A DNA stretch of 64,000 nucleotides, from NCBI RefSeq assembly GCF_027489515.1, contig NZ_JAIXZS010000101.1, positions 1 through 64,000 of the forward strand. Reading direction: 5' to 3'. Positions within the stretch are counted from its first letter, which is position 1. Each line of letters begins with the position of its first letter. The notes beneath the pieces are model-generated. The model saw only the letters and a list, made by a program, of their open reading frames with translations. It searched no databases and was not told where the DNA came from. The position numbers and the translations under genes are program-made. Source of the DNA: Novosphingobium sp. Lineage in GTDB: Bacteria > Pseudomonadota > Alphaproteobacteria > Sphingomonadales > Sphingomonadaceae. This document shows, in pieces, positions 10,340 through 21,031 of this stretch.

Positions 10340-11029
10340 GTGTCGTTTGACCCAACCCGCGTTGATTGCTGGATCTTCGATCTCGATTACACGCTTTATC
10401 CTCCGGCTTGCGGGCTGTTCGGCCAGATCGATCAGCGCATGGGCCTCTTCATCGCCAACCTGCTCGGCTGCGATGCCACCGAAGCAAGGCGGGTTCAAAA
10501 GATGTATTTCCACGATCACGGCACGACGCTCGCGGGCCTGATGCACTACCACGCCATCGAGCCGCGCGAGTTCCTCGACTTCGTGCACGATGTCGACATG
10601 TCCGTGCTGGCCGAGGCGCCGCGCCTGGCGGATCTGATCAACGCGCTGCCGGGCCGGCGATTGATCTTCACCAATGGCGACCGCCCTTATGCCGAACGTG
10701 TGCTGGCCGCACTCGGCCTTGAGGGTTGCTTCGAGGGCATGTGGGACGTGATCGCGATGGACTACAAGCCCAAGCCCGAGCCATCGGCCTACCACGGTCT
10801 GATCGAGGCGTTCGGCTTCGATCCCGACCGCGCGGTGTTCGTCGAGGATTCGGCGCGCAACCTCCCGCCGGCCAAGGCGCTGGGCATGCAGACGGTCTGG
10901 CTCGACTGCGCCAGCGAATGGGGCGACCGCGCGAAGGATGATGCCGCCATCGATCTCGCGATCGACGATCTGCCGCAGTGGCTCGAATTGGTTTGCGCAG
11001 AGCTTGCAGGCAGCGCCGCGCTCCGTTAG
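10340..11029 (+). CDS. HAD-family pyrimidine 5'-nucleotidase-like phosphatase
   Basis: The GTG at 10340 gives 229 residues and follows the upstream stop by one base. HAD motifs appear in order: FDLDYTLYP with the nucleophile aspartate near residue 14, FTNGD (motif II), YKPKPEP with the motif III lysine, and FVEDSARN (motif IV). The insertion of helices after motif I is like the pyrimidine 5'-nucleotidase (SDT1/YjjG-related) group. It probably dephosphorylates nucleotides in the cytoplasm. It sits between a sugar dehydrogenase and dapD without an obvious functional tie. Confidence 0.88.
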   Translation: MSFDPTRVDCWIFDLDYTLYPPACGLFGQIDQRMGLFIANLLGCDATEARRVQKMYFHDHGTTLAGLMHYHAIEPREFLDFVHDVDMSVLAEAPRLADLINALPGRRLIFTNGDRPYAERVLAALGLEGCFEGMWDVIAMDYKPKPEPSAYHGLIEAFGFDPDRAVFVEDSARNLPPAKALGMQTVWLDCASEWGDRAKDDAAIDLAIDDLPQWLELVCAELAGSAALR

Positions 11030-11060
11030 GCCCCGCGCAGTTTTTCCGGGAGCCCTCACC

Positions 11061-11897
11061 ATGACCGCAGACCTGCAGGCCGCCATCGAAGCCGCGTGGG
11101 AAGACCGCGCCAGTGTCACGCCGGCAAGCACGGCTGTGCGCGAAGTGGTCGAAGCCGCGCTCGAACTGCTCGATGCGGGCAAGGTTCGCGTAGCTGAGAA
11201 AGTGGACGGCGAATGGACCGTCAACCAGTGGCTCAAGAAGGCCGTGCTGCTGTCCTTCCGCATCAATGACAACGCGGTGATCGAACAAGGTGCTGGCGGT
11301 GCGCCAGCTTATGACAAGGTGCCATCAAAGTTTGCCGGCTGGGGTGAGAACCGCTTTCGCGAGGCAGGTTTTCGCGTGGTTCCCGGTGCGGTTGCGCGGC
11401 GCGGTGCGCACATCGCTAAGGGCGTGGTGCTGATGCCGAGCTTCGTGAACATTGGCGCCCATGTTGATGAAGGGACGATGGTCGATACCTGGGCTACGGT
11501 CGGCTCCTGCGCGCAGATCGGCAAGAACGTGCATATTTCGGGCGGCGCCGGGATCGGCGGCGTGCTCGAGCCGCTGCAGGCCGGCCCGGTCATCATCGAG
11601 GACGGCGCCTTCATCGGCGCGCGCTCCGAAGTGGCCGAAGGCGTGATCGTCGGCGAAGGCGCGGTGCTGTCGATGGGCGTGTATCTCGGCGCCTCGACCA
11701 AGATCGTCGATCGCGCCACCGGTGAAGTCCACATGGGCCGCGTCCCGCCCTACGCAGTGGTCGTCCCCGGCGCGATGCCGGGCAAGCCGCTGCCCGATGG
11801 CACGCCCGGTCCTTCGCTCTACTGCGCCGTGATCGTGAAGACGGTCGATGCGCAGACCCGGAGCAAGACCGGGATCAACGAACTGCTGAGGGACTGA
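11061..11897 (+). CDS. dapD: 2,3,4,5-tetrahydropyridine-2,6-dicarboxylate N-succinyltransferase
   Basis: Succinylates tetrahydrodipicolinate in the lysine/meso-diaminopimelate pathway. The 278-residue protein shows an N-terminal helical domain and a left-handed beta-helix of hexapeptide repeats between about residues 105 and 215 (for example [20 protein letters not shown] and [17 protein letters not shown]). The ATG at 11061 was chosen over an upstream in-frame start because it matches the usual N terminus and length. A membrane protein gene appears to start inside its stop codon. Confidence 0.96.
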   Translation: MTADLQAAIEAAWEDRASVTPASTAVREVVEAALELLDAGKVRVAEKVDGEWTVNQWLKKAVLLSFRINDNAVIEQGAGGAPAYDKVPSKFAGWGENRFREAGFRVVPGAVARRGAHIAKGVVLMPSFVNIGAHVDEGTMVDTWATVGSCAQIGKNVHISGGAGIGGVLEPLQAGPVIIEDGAFIGARSEVAEGVIVGEGAVLSMGVYLGASTKIVDRATGEVHMGRVPPYAVVVPGAMPGKPLPDGTPGPSLYCAVIVKTVDAQTRSKTGINELLRD

Positions 11898-12301
11898 GCA
11901 TCGCTCGCACCCTGACGCGCTGGGTTCTGGCGCTACTCTATGCGCTGGCCGGAGTGCTGCACCTGCTTGTCCCCAGGCCGTTCCTCGGCATCATGCCGGA
12001 CTGGGTGCCGCAGCCCGAGCTTGTGATCGCACTGACCGGCGTGGCCGAACTGGCGGGCGCGGCGGGCTTGCTGCAGCCATGGTCCCCCGCGCTGCGCCGG
12101 GTGGCTGGCTGGGGCCTTGCCGCCTATGCGGTCTGCGTGTTCCCGGCGAACATCGTTCACTTCATCCGCGACATGGCGCGGCCCGATCATGGGCTGGGGC
12201 TTGGGTATCATGTCCCGCGCATGTTCCTGCAACCGGTGCTGGTCTGGCTGGCCCTATGGGTTGGACAGGTCCTGCCCTTTCGGGCAAGGGGCAAGCCATG
12301 A
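11894..12301 (+). CDS. DoxX-like four-helix membrane protein with unclear start
   Basis: The translated frame gives about 135 residues with four hydrophobic segments, beginning [17 protein letters not shown] and including [18 protein letters not shown], as in DoxX-family membrane proteins. No ATG, GTG or TTG covers the first helix. A GTG at 11954 would start inside it. The CTG at 11894 overlaps the dapD stop (CTGA) and restores the full helix, so I use it. The 3' end overlaps the next gene by four bases (ATGA). Function is unknown. Confidence 0.7.
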   Translation: MSIARTLTRWVLALLYALAGVLHLLVPRPFLGIMPDWVPQPELVIALTGVAELAGAAGLLQPWSPALRRVAGWGLAAYAVCVFPANIVHFIRDMARPDHGLGLGYHVPRMFLQPVLVWLALWVGQVLPFRARGKP

Positions 12302-12600
12302 GCGATGAAGACTACGTCTACGACGAGGACAGCGGGGAGTGGCTGCCGGCTTCCGAACTCGCCGCCAAGCGCGCGGCGGAGGGCACGGTCGAGGTGCGCG
12401 ATGCTGTGGGAAACCTCCTTGCCGATGGTGACCAGGTTACCCTGATCAAGGACCTCGAGGTCAAGGGCGCAGGGCAGACGCTTAAGCGCGGGACCCTGAT
12501 CAAGTCGATCCGCCTCACCGGCGACGCCCAAGAGATCGACTGCCGTTTCGACGGGATCAAGGGCCTCGTCCTGCGCGCCGAATTCGTCAGGAAGCGCTGA
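12298..12600 (+). CDS. PhnA/YjdM-like zinc-ribbon family protein
   Basis: This 100-residue protein contains the C-terminal domain of the PhnA/YjdM family: VRDAVGNLLADGDQVTLIKDL, then GAGQTLKRGTLIKSIRLTGD and a final IDCRFDGIKGLVLRAEFVRK. The usual N-terminal zinc-ribbon cysteines are absent; the N terminus is instead acidic ([14 protein letters not shown]). The historical link to alkylphosphonate use is not supported for most members. It is coupled to the upstream membrane protein by an ATGA overlap. Confidence 0.75.
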   Translation: MSDEDYVYDEDSGEWLPASELAAKRAAEGTVEVRDAVGNLLADGDQVTLIKDLEVKGAGQTLKRGTLIKSIRLTGDAQEIDCRFDGIKGLVLRAEFVRKR

Positions 12601-12603
12601 CAC

Positions 12604-12990
12604 TCAGGGCAGCGGCTCGGCTTCGGTCAGGGCAAAGCTGCCATCGAGCCGGTGCCAGACAGTCGCCTTCCAGTGCGAACCATCGGCGAGCCGCAGCACC
12701 ATTCGGACGTTTGTGCCGGCAACTACCTGGGTCTCGGCCGAGGTGACTTCGGCTGTGCCGCCATAGCCAGCGCGCACCAGTCCGGCAGCATAGCGCGCGG
12801 CCGCCTGGATATCCTCGCCTTGCGGATCGGCGGCCTGCCAGCCCCCGACGACAACGGGCGCAGGCACGGGTGCAACCGCCTTGGGCGCGCAGGCCGCTAG
12901 AGCGCCAAAGCCAGCGAGCACCAGCCAGTTGCGCGTTTTGCAACTTGAGCGGCGTTCATTACATTTGCGGGTCGTTGTGCGCTGCACCAT
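12604..12990 (-). CDS. Cystatin-like domain lipoprotein
   Basis: The ATG at 12990 gives 128 residues. A basic N-terminal stretch leads into the hydrophobic LVLAGFGALAAC, whose LAAC is a lipobox, so it is probably a lipoprotein. The mature part has the cystatin layout: a GGW start, a helix (DIQAAARYAAGLV), then the QVVAG motif and a strand pair VRMVLRLADGSHWKATVW. Eukaryotic cystatins use QxVxG to inhibit papain-like proteases; bacterial roles are largely unknown. It is divergent from a small exported protein at 13058. Confidence 0.65.
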   Translation of the reverse strand: MVQRTTTRKCNERRSSCKTRNWLVLAGFGALAACAPKAVAPVPAPVVVGGWQAADPQGEDIQAAARYAAGLVRAGYGGTAEVTSAETQVVAGTNVRMVLRLADGSHWKATVWHRLDGSFALTEAEPLP

Positions 12991-13057
12991 ATCGAGCTCA
13001 ACAAGAAAAATGGGGTGCTCGAAGGCAATTTCTTCCGGATTCAAAGGAGATATTGCC

Positions 13058-13348
13058 ATGTTTCTCAAGTCTTTCCAGATCGCTGCCGCTGCTGCCCTGA
13101 TCGCTGCTCCGGCGCTTGCCCATGCGGACGAGACCGCTGCCAAGTTCACGCACGAAGGTGTCACCTACACCTACACCGCGCAAGTCGTCGGTGGCGAACG
13201 CGTGATCCGTGGCACCGCCTTCAACGGCAAGGCCCCGTTCGAACTTCACGTACGCGGCCGCTATGTTACCGGCACCTTCAACAGCCAGCCGGTCGAGTTC
13301 ACGCAGGCCGAAGCCCGCGCGCTGGGTATCCAGGTCGCCTCGAACTGA
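13058..13348 (+). CDS. Small exported protein, function unknown
   Basis: The 96-residue product has a clear signal peptide (SFQIAAAAALIAAPALAHA, cleavage after about residue 22). The mature part of about 74 residues is rich in beta-strand-forming residues (YTYTAQVVGGERVIRGTAF, FELHVRGRYVTGTF). A strong ribosome-binding site (AAAGGAGA) precedes the ATG by 8 bases. It is followed by a hairpin terminator. I do not recognise the family. The divergent neighbour is the cystatin-like lipoprotein, so both may belong to the envelope. Confidence 0.75.
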   Translation: MFLKSFQIAAAAALIAAPALAHADETAAKFTHEGVTYTYTAQVVGGERVIRGTAFNGKAPFELHVRGRYVTGTFNSQPVEFTQAEARALGIQVASN

Positions 13349-13384
13349 TCCCTTCGGGCCGCGGCCCGCAGCCCTGAACGACAG

Positions 13385-13427
13385 AGCCCCCGAAGAGCGC
13401 TTGTGCGGCGTTCGGCGGGGGCTTATT
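13385..13427 (+). terminator. Hairpin terminator after the small exported protein
   Basis: Arms AGCCCCCGAA (13385-13394) and TTCGG-C-GGGGGCT (13411-13423) pair with one bulge, followed by the T-rich TTATT. It lies 37 bases after the stop of the 13058-13348 gene. Confidence 0.65.
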
Positions 13428-13524
13428 CGTACCTGCTTGCGACGCCGGACGAGGATTGCTGGCCTTCGGCTCGCCAAGGGCCTAGGGCTGCTCACCGGCC
13501 ATCCCGTCCGGACGGAGAGCAAGC

Positions 13525-13662
13525 ATGGCCAAAAGCCAGAAGAAGTCGAACCGCGAAGTGCGCAAGCCCAAGGCGGAAGGCCCCAAGAAGCAGAACGCTT
13601 CAAACCCCAGCCAGAAGCCGGGTGTTGTCGCCGGGCTCGACAACATCAAGCGCAGCACCTGA
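13525..13662 (+). CDS. Small lysine-rich conserved-type protein (45 residues)
   Basis: The ATG at 13525 is preceded by GGAGAG six bases upstream. The product starts MAKSQKKSNREVRKPKAEGP, is very rich in lysine and ends in IKRST. Short proteins with the K-K-S-N-R-E-x-R-K-P-K opening are common in proteobacteria and have no assigned function. The charge suggests nucleic acid or ribosome association, which is inference. It lies between a terminator and the YaiI-family gene. Confidence 0.6.
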   Translation: MAKSQKKSNREVRKPKAEGPKKQNASNPSQKPGVVAGLDNIKRST

Positions 13663-13709
13663 AAACTCGACCCTGTCGCCGGTAGTCCTGCTGTGGCAAG
13701 GGGGCCGCG

Positions 13710-14177
13710 ATGAGCGAAGTCCCTCCTCCCATCAGGATCCTGGTCGATGGCGATGCATGCCCGGTCAAGGACGAGATCTACAAGGTCGCGTGGCGGCACG
13801 AACTCGCCGTTGTCGTTGTAAGCAATTCGCCCTTCCGCGTGCCCGTGCATCCGTTGGTGCGGCGCGTGGTGGTGAGCGACGGCTTCGATGCCGCAGACGA
13901 CTGGATCGCGGGGGAAGCCAGCGCCAGCTGTGTGGTGGTGACCGCTGATATCCTGTTGGCGGACCGCTGCCTGAAAGCCGGGGCGCAAGTGCTTGCCCCC
14001 ACCGGCAAGCCCTTCACCGGCAATTCCATTGGCAGCCAGATCGCCACCCGCGCGATCATGGCGGACCTGCGCGCGAGCGGCGATGTAGTCGGCGGACCGG
14101 CTCCATTCTCGAAAGCCGATCGCTCGCGGTTTCTGTCTGCGCTGGATGCAGCGCTTGTTCGGCTGAAGCGAAGCTAG
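13710..14177 (+). CDS. YaiI/YqxD family (DUF188) protein
   Basis: The 155-residue protein contains the family signatures IRILVDGDACPVKDEIYKVA at the N terminus, VVTADILLADRCL in the middle and the C-terminal KADRSRFLSALDA. DUF188 proteins have a PIN-like fold and are suspected nucleases or RNA-binding proteins, without proof for this member. The length is standard. It stands alone between a small ORF and a convergent membrane protein gene. Confidence 0.9.
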   Translation: MSEVPPPIRILVDGDACPVKDEIYKVAWRHELAVVVVSNSPFRVPVHPLVRRVVVSDGFDAADDWIAGEASASCVVVTADILLADRCLKAGAQVLAPTGKPFTGNSIGSQIATRAIMADLRASGDVVGGPAPFSKADRSRFLSALDAALVRLKRS

Positions 14178-14187
14178 CCCCGCCAGC

Positions 14188-14442
14188 TCACCCCTCAGCC
14201 TCGCGCTGGATTACGGCCTCTGCACCGATGCGGGAACTGATCCGGCCGAGGATCGTGAGGACAGTGACCGCAAGTACCGTGGCGACGATGGCATAGCTGT
14301 AGAGCCCGGCAAGGCTGTCACCCATGCCCAGAAGCGAGAGCGTTGCCTTGATCGCCTCGTTCCAGGCCAGCGCGGCGACAAGGCCGAGCGAGGCGGAGGC
14401 AAGTGCGATCATCGTCTGGATCATGGCTTTCGCGTCGGTCAT
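14188..14442 (-). CDS. DUF5654-family small membrane protein
   Basis: The ATG at 14442 gives 84 residues with two transmembrane helices, about residues 10-27 and 46-66. The intervening ALAWNEAIKATLSLL and the LYSYAIVATVLAV helix match the DUF5654 pattern. A longer in-frame start at 14529 would add an unlikely polar extension. Function is unknown. It is convergent with the DUF188 gene. Confidence 0.7.
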   Translation of the reverse strand: MTDAKAMIQTMIALASASLGLVAALAWNEAIKATLSLLGMGDSLAGLYSYAIVATVLAVTVLTILGRISSRIGAEAVIQREAEG

Positions 14443-14546
14443 TTCCGATTGTTCCCCTTGGTTGTGGTGAGCCAATGGGTGACGCGCCGGAATCGCGATT
14501 GCAAGACTTGGGATTACCCTCTCCACCACCCGCTGCGCAGGCGGTC

Positions 14547-14583
14547 ACCCTCCCCATCTTCGCAATGCCAAAATGGGGAGGGT
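14547..14583. terminator. 11-bp inverted repeat downstream of thiC
   Basis: ACCCTCCCCAT (14547-14557) and ATGGGGAGGGT (14573-14583) are perfect complements with a 15-base loop. The element begins eight bases after the thiC stop on the minus strand, so it probably ends that transcript. It resembles two other CCCTCC/GGAGGG hairpins in the window. Confidence 0.55.
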
Positions 14584-14590
14584 CCGGGTC

Positions 14591-16655
<2,065 letters not shown>

Positions 16656-16708
16656 ACGATGTTCTAGTGCGCCGGATCGGCGCCGTCCACCCACCATTGG
16701 GGCTGGAC

Positions 16709-16726
16709 TTTAAGCGGGCGCTTAAA
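16709..16726. promoter_or_regulatory. Palindromic operator upstream of P450 gene
   Basis: TTTAAGCG-GG-CGCTTAAA is a perfect 8+2+8 palindrome. It ends 54 bases before the ATG of the P450 gene at 16781 and lies beyond the thiC riboswitch. The size and symmetry are those of a TetR-family operator. No such regulator gene is in the window, so the binding protein is unknown. Confidence 0.6.
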
Positions 16727-16780
16727 CATACTCGGCGAGAAAGGCCCGCCGAAAGCCGAGCGGGCGCATCGGAGCAGGAC

Positions 16781-18016
16781 ATGGCGAGCCAGACCCTCAC
16801 CCGCGAACGGGCAATCAACCCTTATGACGTGAGCGCCGATGCGCTCTACACCGAGGATACGTGGCGCGAGCCATTTGCATTCCTGCGGCGCGAGATGCCG
16901 GTGAGCTGGCGTCCCGAAAGTCCATTCGGGCCGTACTGGTCGGCGGTGACGCACGAGACGATCCAGGAAATCGAGCTGATGCCGGAGGTATTCTCCTCCT
17001 CGTGGAAGCGGGGCAACATCACGATCGCGGAATCGATCAACGAGAGCGAATTTCCGAATTTCATTGCGCAGGATCCGCCCATCCACACCGCGCAGCGCAA
17101 GGTCATCGCGCCCGCGTTCAGCCCGGGGCAGATGATCAAGCTCGAAGCGCAAGTGCGCGAACGGGCGAAGATGCTGTTCGACGCGCTGCCGGTGGGCGAG
17201 ACGTTTGACTGGGTCGAGCAGTTGGCTATCCCGCAGACGCTGGGCATGTTGTGCAGCCTGTTCGACTTTCCCTTCGAGGAATGGCGCGATCTGAAGCGCT
17301 GGTCGGACTATGGCAGCGGGGTTTCGGCGGACAATCTGACGCCGGAATACCGCGCCGAATGGATGAAACAGATGGGCGAGATGCTCGCGCGCTTCGATCG
17401 CGAACTCGATGCGCGCAAGGGTATGCCGCCCACGGATGATCTGCTGAGCCGCATGGTCCATTCCGAGGCGATGGGGAACCTGCCCGCGCTGGAACGGCTT
17501 GCCAACATCGCGCTGCTGATTGTGGCGGGGAACGACACCACGCGCAATTCGATCGCCGGGTTGGTCGAGGCGCTAAATCTCTATCCGGAAGAACTCGCAA
17601 AGCTGCGCGCCGATCCAACGCTTTCAGCCAATGCCGCGCAGGAAATTATCCGCTGGCAGACGCCAGTGACCCACATGCGCCGCACCGCAACGCGCGACGT
17701 GGAAGTGGGCGGGCAACTGATCCGCGAGGGTGAGAAGATCGTGATGTGGTATATCTCGGGGAACCGCGACGAGAGCGTGTTCCCGAATGCCGAGCGCTTC
17801 GATGTGACGCGTGAGAATGCGCGGCGACACATCGGCTTTGGCCACGGCATCCACCGCTGCGTGGGCGCGCGGCTGGCCGAGGTACAAATTGCGGCGGTGA
17901 TCGACGAGATCGTGACGCGGCGCTTGCGCGTGGTGCCGGTCGGGGCACCGGAGCGGCTGGCGAGCCCGTTCCTTCATGGCTTCAATGCCATGCCCGTGCA
18001 GCTGGAGCAGGACTGA
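16781..18016 (+). CDS. Cytochrome P450
   Basis: A 411-residue soluble bacterial P450. The I-helix motif VAGNDTTR, the K-helix EIIR (ExxR) and the haem loop FGHGIHRCVG are all intact; the cysteine is the haem ligand. An ATG at 16781 gives the usual bacterial length. The flavin monooxygenase gene starts directly after its stop (TGAATG), so the two are co-translated. The overall look is of the CYP108/CYP153-like catabolic classes, but family assignment needs alignment. No ferredoxin or reductase partner is adjacent. Confidence 0.92.
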   Translation: MASQTLTRERAINPYDVSADALYTEDTWREPFAFLRREMPVSWRPESPFGPYWSAVTHETIQEIELMPEVFSSSWKRGNITIAESINESEFPNFIAQDPPIHTAQRKVIAPAFSPGQMIKLEAQVRERAKMLFDALPVGETFDWVEQLAIPQTLGMLCSLFDFPFEEWRDLKRWSDYGSGVSADNLTPEYRAEWMKQMGEMLARFDRELDARKGMPPTDDLLSRMVHSEAMGNLPALERLANIALLIVAGNDTTRNSIAGLVEALNLYPEELAKLRADPTLSANAAQEIIRWQTPVTHMRRTATRDVEVGGQLIREGEKIVMWYISGNRDESVFPNAERFDVTRENARRHIGFGHGIHRCVGARLAEVQIAAVIDEIVTRRLRVVPVGAPERLASPFLHGFNAMPVQLEQD

Positions 18017-19342
18017 ATGCCCACCAACAGCGCACGCGTCTGCATCATCGGAGCGGGCTGCTCGGGGATCACCGTCGCCAAGCGGCTGAAGGATTACGGG
18101 ATCAGCTACGAGGAGTTCGACGCCTCAGACGATATCGGCGGGAATTGGTACTACAACAATCCCAACGGCTTATCGGCCTGTTATCAGAGCCTGCATATCG
18201 ATACCTCGAAATGGCGGCTGGCCTTCGAGGACTATCCGGTGCCGGCGGACTGGCCGGACTTCCCCCACCATTCGCAGCTCCTCCAATACTTCCGCGACTA
18301 TGCCGCGCACTTCGGCCTGCGCGAGAACATCACGTTCAACACGAAAGTCGAGAAGGCGACGAGGAAGGCGGGCGGCGGCTGGGCTGTGCGTCTCTCGAGC
18401 GGCGAGACGCGCGAATATGAAGCGCTGGTGGTGGCGAACGGGCATCACTGGGCAGCGCGCATTCCCGAATATCCCGGCCACTTCGATGGCGAGCAGCTCC
18501 ACAGCCATTCGTTCCGCAGCGCGTTCGAACCGGTGAACTGCGTGGGCAAGCGCGTGCTGGTGGTCGGCATGGGCAATTCGGCGATGGATATTGCTTCGGA
18601 GCTCTCGCAGCGCCCGATCGCGCAGAAGCTGTTTGTTTCGACACGGCGCGGGGTCTGGGTGCTGCCGAAGTATTACAAGGGCCAGCCGATCGACAAGAAC
18701 CCGGCCCCTGCCTGGATGCCGCGCAAGGTGCGCACTGCGCTCGGCACGCGCATGATCAAGAGCCTGGTCGGCAAGATGAGCGACTACGGCCTGCCCGAGC
18801 CCGAAATCGGCCCGTTCGACTCGCACGCCACGGTCTCGGGTGAGTTCCTGCTGCGCGCGGGCTCGGGCGACGTGTCGATGAAGGGCGCCATCGAGCGGCT
18901 TGATGGCGATGGGGTGGTGTTCAAGGATGGCAGCCGAGAGCAGATCGACGTGATCGTCTGGGCGACGGGCTACGACATCCGCTTCCCCTTCTTCGACGAT
19001 CCCGCGCTTTGTGCCGATGCCGACAACCGGCCTCCGCCACTGTTCAAGCGGATCATGAAGCCCGAAGTGCCGGACCTGTTCTATGCCGGGCTCGGTCAGC
19101 CGCTGCCAACCCTGGTGAACTTTGCCGAGCAGCAATCGAAACTGATCGGGGCCTATCTGGCCGGAGAGTACACCCCTCCCCCGCTCGGCGAGATGCACCG
19201 GATCATCAAGGCCGACGAAGAGTACCACACCGGGCACTACTACGCCGCGCGCCGCCACACGATTCAACTCGATTTCGATGCCTATGTGCGCGATCTCAAG
19301 AAGGAGATTGCACAGGGGATGGGGCGCAGGAAGGCCGCATAA
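18017..19342 (+). CDS. Flavin-containing monooxygenase
   Basis: A 441-residue class B flavoprotein monooxygenase. The FAD motif IGAGCSGI is at the N terminus, FDGEQLHSHSF at about residue 155 matches the FMO fingerprint FxGxxxHxxxF, and GMGNSAMDIA at about 185 is the NADP-binding glycine motif. It uses NADPH and oxygen to oxidise a heteroatom or carbonyl. It directly follows the P450 gene and is convergent with a Baeyer-Villiger-type enzyme, which suggests a joint role in oxidising a hydrophobic substrate. Confidence 0.9.
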   Translation: MPTNSARVCIIGAGCSGITVAKRLKDYGISYEEFDASDDIGGNWYYNNPNGLSACYQSLHIDTSKWRLAFEDYPVPADWPDFPHHSQLLQYFRDYAAHFGLRENITFNTKVEKATRKAGGGWAVRLSSGETREYEALVVANGHHWAARIPEYPGHFDGEQLHSHSFRSAFEPVNCVGKRVLVVGMGNSAMDIASELSQRPIAQKLFVSTRRGVWVLPKYYKGQPIDKNPAPAWMPRKVRTALGTRMIKSLVGKMSDYGLPEPEIGPFDSHATVSGEFLLRAGSGDVSMKGAIERLDGDGVVFKDGSREQIDVIVWATGYDIRFPFFDDPALCADADNRPPPLFKRIMKPEVPDLFYAGLGQPLPTLVNFAEQQSKLIGAYLAGEYTPPPLGEMHRIIKADEEYHTGHYYAARRHTIQLDFDAYVRDLKKEIAQGMGRRKAA

Positions 19343-19366
19343 GGGTACTGGTCCCACCACCCCGAC

Positions 19367-19390
19367 CCCCCTCCTCTGAAGAGGAGGGGG
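19367..19390. terminator. Hairpin between convergent monooxygenase genes
   Basis: CCCCCTCCTC (19367-19376), TGAA loop and GAGGAGGGGG (19381-19390) form a perfect 10-bp stem. It sits between the convergent stops at 19342 and 19404 and can serve both transcripts, although it lacks a clear T-run. Confidence 0.6.
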
Positions 19391-19403
19391 CATCAAGGCA
19401 GCC

Positions 19404-20915
19404 TTATTCGGCGGCTTCGAGTGCCGCTGCTTCCACGCGCTGGCCGTCGTAGACGAACTCGCTGCCGGCAGGATCGATGAAGGGGATCTGGTCCTTTTCG
19501 CTCCAATAGTCCTGATTGTGCTGCCATTCGGGCTTGTCGCCACGCTTCGGCATCCGGTCCAGATCGCGCATCAGGTAGGTCGGGTTGAAATTGTCGGCAT
19601 CGATCCACGGCAGGATCTTCATGTCGGCATCCTCTGGCCGTAGCGCGACCTCGACCTTGCTTCGCCCTTCCGAATCCATGTGATTCAGGAGCTTGCAGAC
19701 GAAATCTCCGACGATGTCGACCCGCAGGGTCCACGAGGCGCGGAAGTAGCCGAAGACCCAGACAAGATTGGGCACGCCGGTGAACATCATGCCGCGGTAA
19801 TTGATGGTATCGGCCCAATCGACCGCCTTGCCATCGACGCTGAAGGGAATCTCGCCCAGAACCGAGAGCCGGAAGCCGGTGCAGGCAACCACGATATCGG
19901 CCTCGATCTCCTGCCCCGACGCGGTGCGCACACCCGTTGCCGTGAACGTCTCGATCGTGTCGGTGATCACTTCCGCATTGCCAGCGACGACGTGCTTGAA
20001 CATGTCGCCATCGGGAAGCTGGGCGAGGCGCTGCTGCCAGGGGCGGTACCGCGGCGTAAAGTGCGGCTCGAAGTTGAAGTCCTCACCCACATAGCCGCGG
20101 ATCAGTGCGCGCAAGTCCTCGGCCATGGCCTCGGGCTCCTCGCGGCTGCGGCGGTCCATCTCGTAGAAATTGTAGATATAGTCCTGCCGCACGACGCGGT
20201 GGACGGTCTCCTCGTCGATGCCGATGGTGCGCAGGCGGTCAGCGAGTTCGCTGACGTTGGGCGCGCAATAGAACCACGTCGGCGAGCGTTGCAGCATGGT
20301 CACCTTGGCACCGGCATCGCAAAGCGCAGGCACGATGGTGGCAGCGGTGGCGCCCGAGCCGATTACGAGCACGCGCTTGCCTGCAACGTCGGTCTTGGGG
20401 TCCCACAGCTGGGCGTGGACAAAGTGGCCCTTGTAATCGGCCATGCCCGCCCAATCGGGGATATAGGGCGTCTTGTGGTCGTAGTAGCCCTGGCACATCC
20501 ACAGGAAGCCTGCGGTGAAAACGAGCTCGGTGCCATCGTTGCGGCGGGCATTGACGGTCCACAGGTTGTCCGCGTTCGACCAGCTGCACGACGTAATCGT
20601 GTGGCCATAGCGAATGTGGCGGTCGATCTGGTTGTCGGCGATCACTTCGCCCATGTAGCGCAGGATTTCGTCCGCCGTGGCAATCGGTGCGCCGACCCAC
20701 GGCTTGAAACGGTAGCCGAAGGTGTAGAGGTCTGAATCGGAGCGGATGCCGGGATACTTGTGCGTTTCCCAGGTGCCGCCGAACGTGGCCTTGCTCTCGA
20801 GGATGACATAGGTCTTGCCCGGGCACTGGTCCTGAAGATGCTTGGCCGAACCGATGCCGGAAATGCCTGCGCCGACGATCAGGACATCAACGTGCTGCTT
20901 GGCCTCATCTGCCAT
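19404..20915 (-). CDS. Baeyer-Villiger-type flavin monooxygenase
   Basis: A 503-residue class B flavin monooxygenase. It has the FAD motif VGAGISGIGSA, then YKGHFVHAQLWD at about residue 160, close to the Baeyer-Villiger fingerprint FxGxxxHxxxW(P/D), and the second Rossmann motif VIGSGATAATIVPAL at about 180. Such enzymes insert oxygen next to ketones or oxidise sulfides. The ATG has GGAGAG upstream. The region before its start carries an FNR-like box and short palindromes. Confidence 0.88.
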   Translation of the reverse strand: MADEAKQHVDVLIVGAGISGIGSAKHLQDQCPGKTYVILESKATFGGTWETHKYPGIRSDSDLYTFGYRFKPWVGAPIATADEILRYMGEVIADNQIDRHIRYGHTITSCSWSNADNLWTVNARRNDGTELVFTAGFLWMCQGYYDHKTPYIPDWAGMADYKGHFVHAQLWDPKTDVAGKRVLVIGSGATAATIVPALCDAGAKVTMLQRSPTWFYCAPNVSELADRLRTIGIDEETVHRVVRQDYIYNFYEMDRRSREEPEAMAEDLRALIRGYVGEDFNFEPHFTPRYRPWQQRLAQLPDGDMFKHVVAGNAEVITDTIETFTATGVRTASGQEIEADIVVACTGFRLSVLGEIPFSVDGKAVDWADTINYRGMMFTGVPNLVWVFGYFRASWTLRVDIVGDFVCKLLNHMDSEGRSKVEVALRPEDADMKILPWIDADNFNPTYLMRDLDRMPKRGDKPEWQHNQDYWSEKDQIPFIDPAGSEFVYDGQRVEAAALEAAE

Positions 20916-21031
20916 CTCGCTCTCCTCTCAACAGGTCCTTCACCAGCCCCGCGCCTGCGCGGCACGCGCGGGCCATGTGGAAGACGGCTGGACCACCGTG
21001 GTGGTGTTCACCTTGTATGTGCAAGGAGGCC

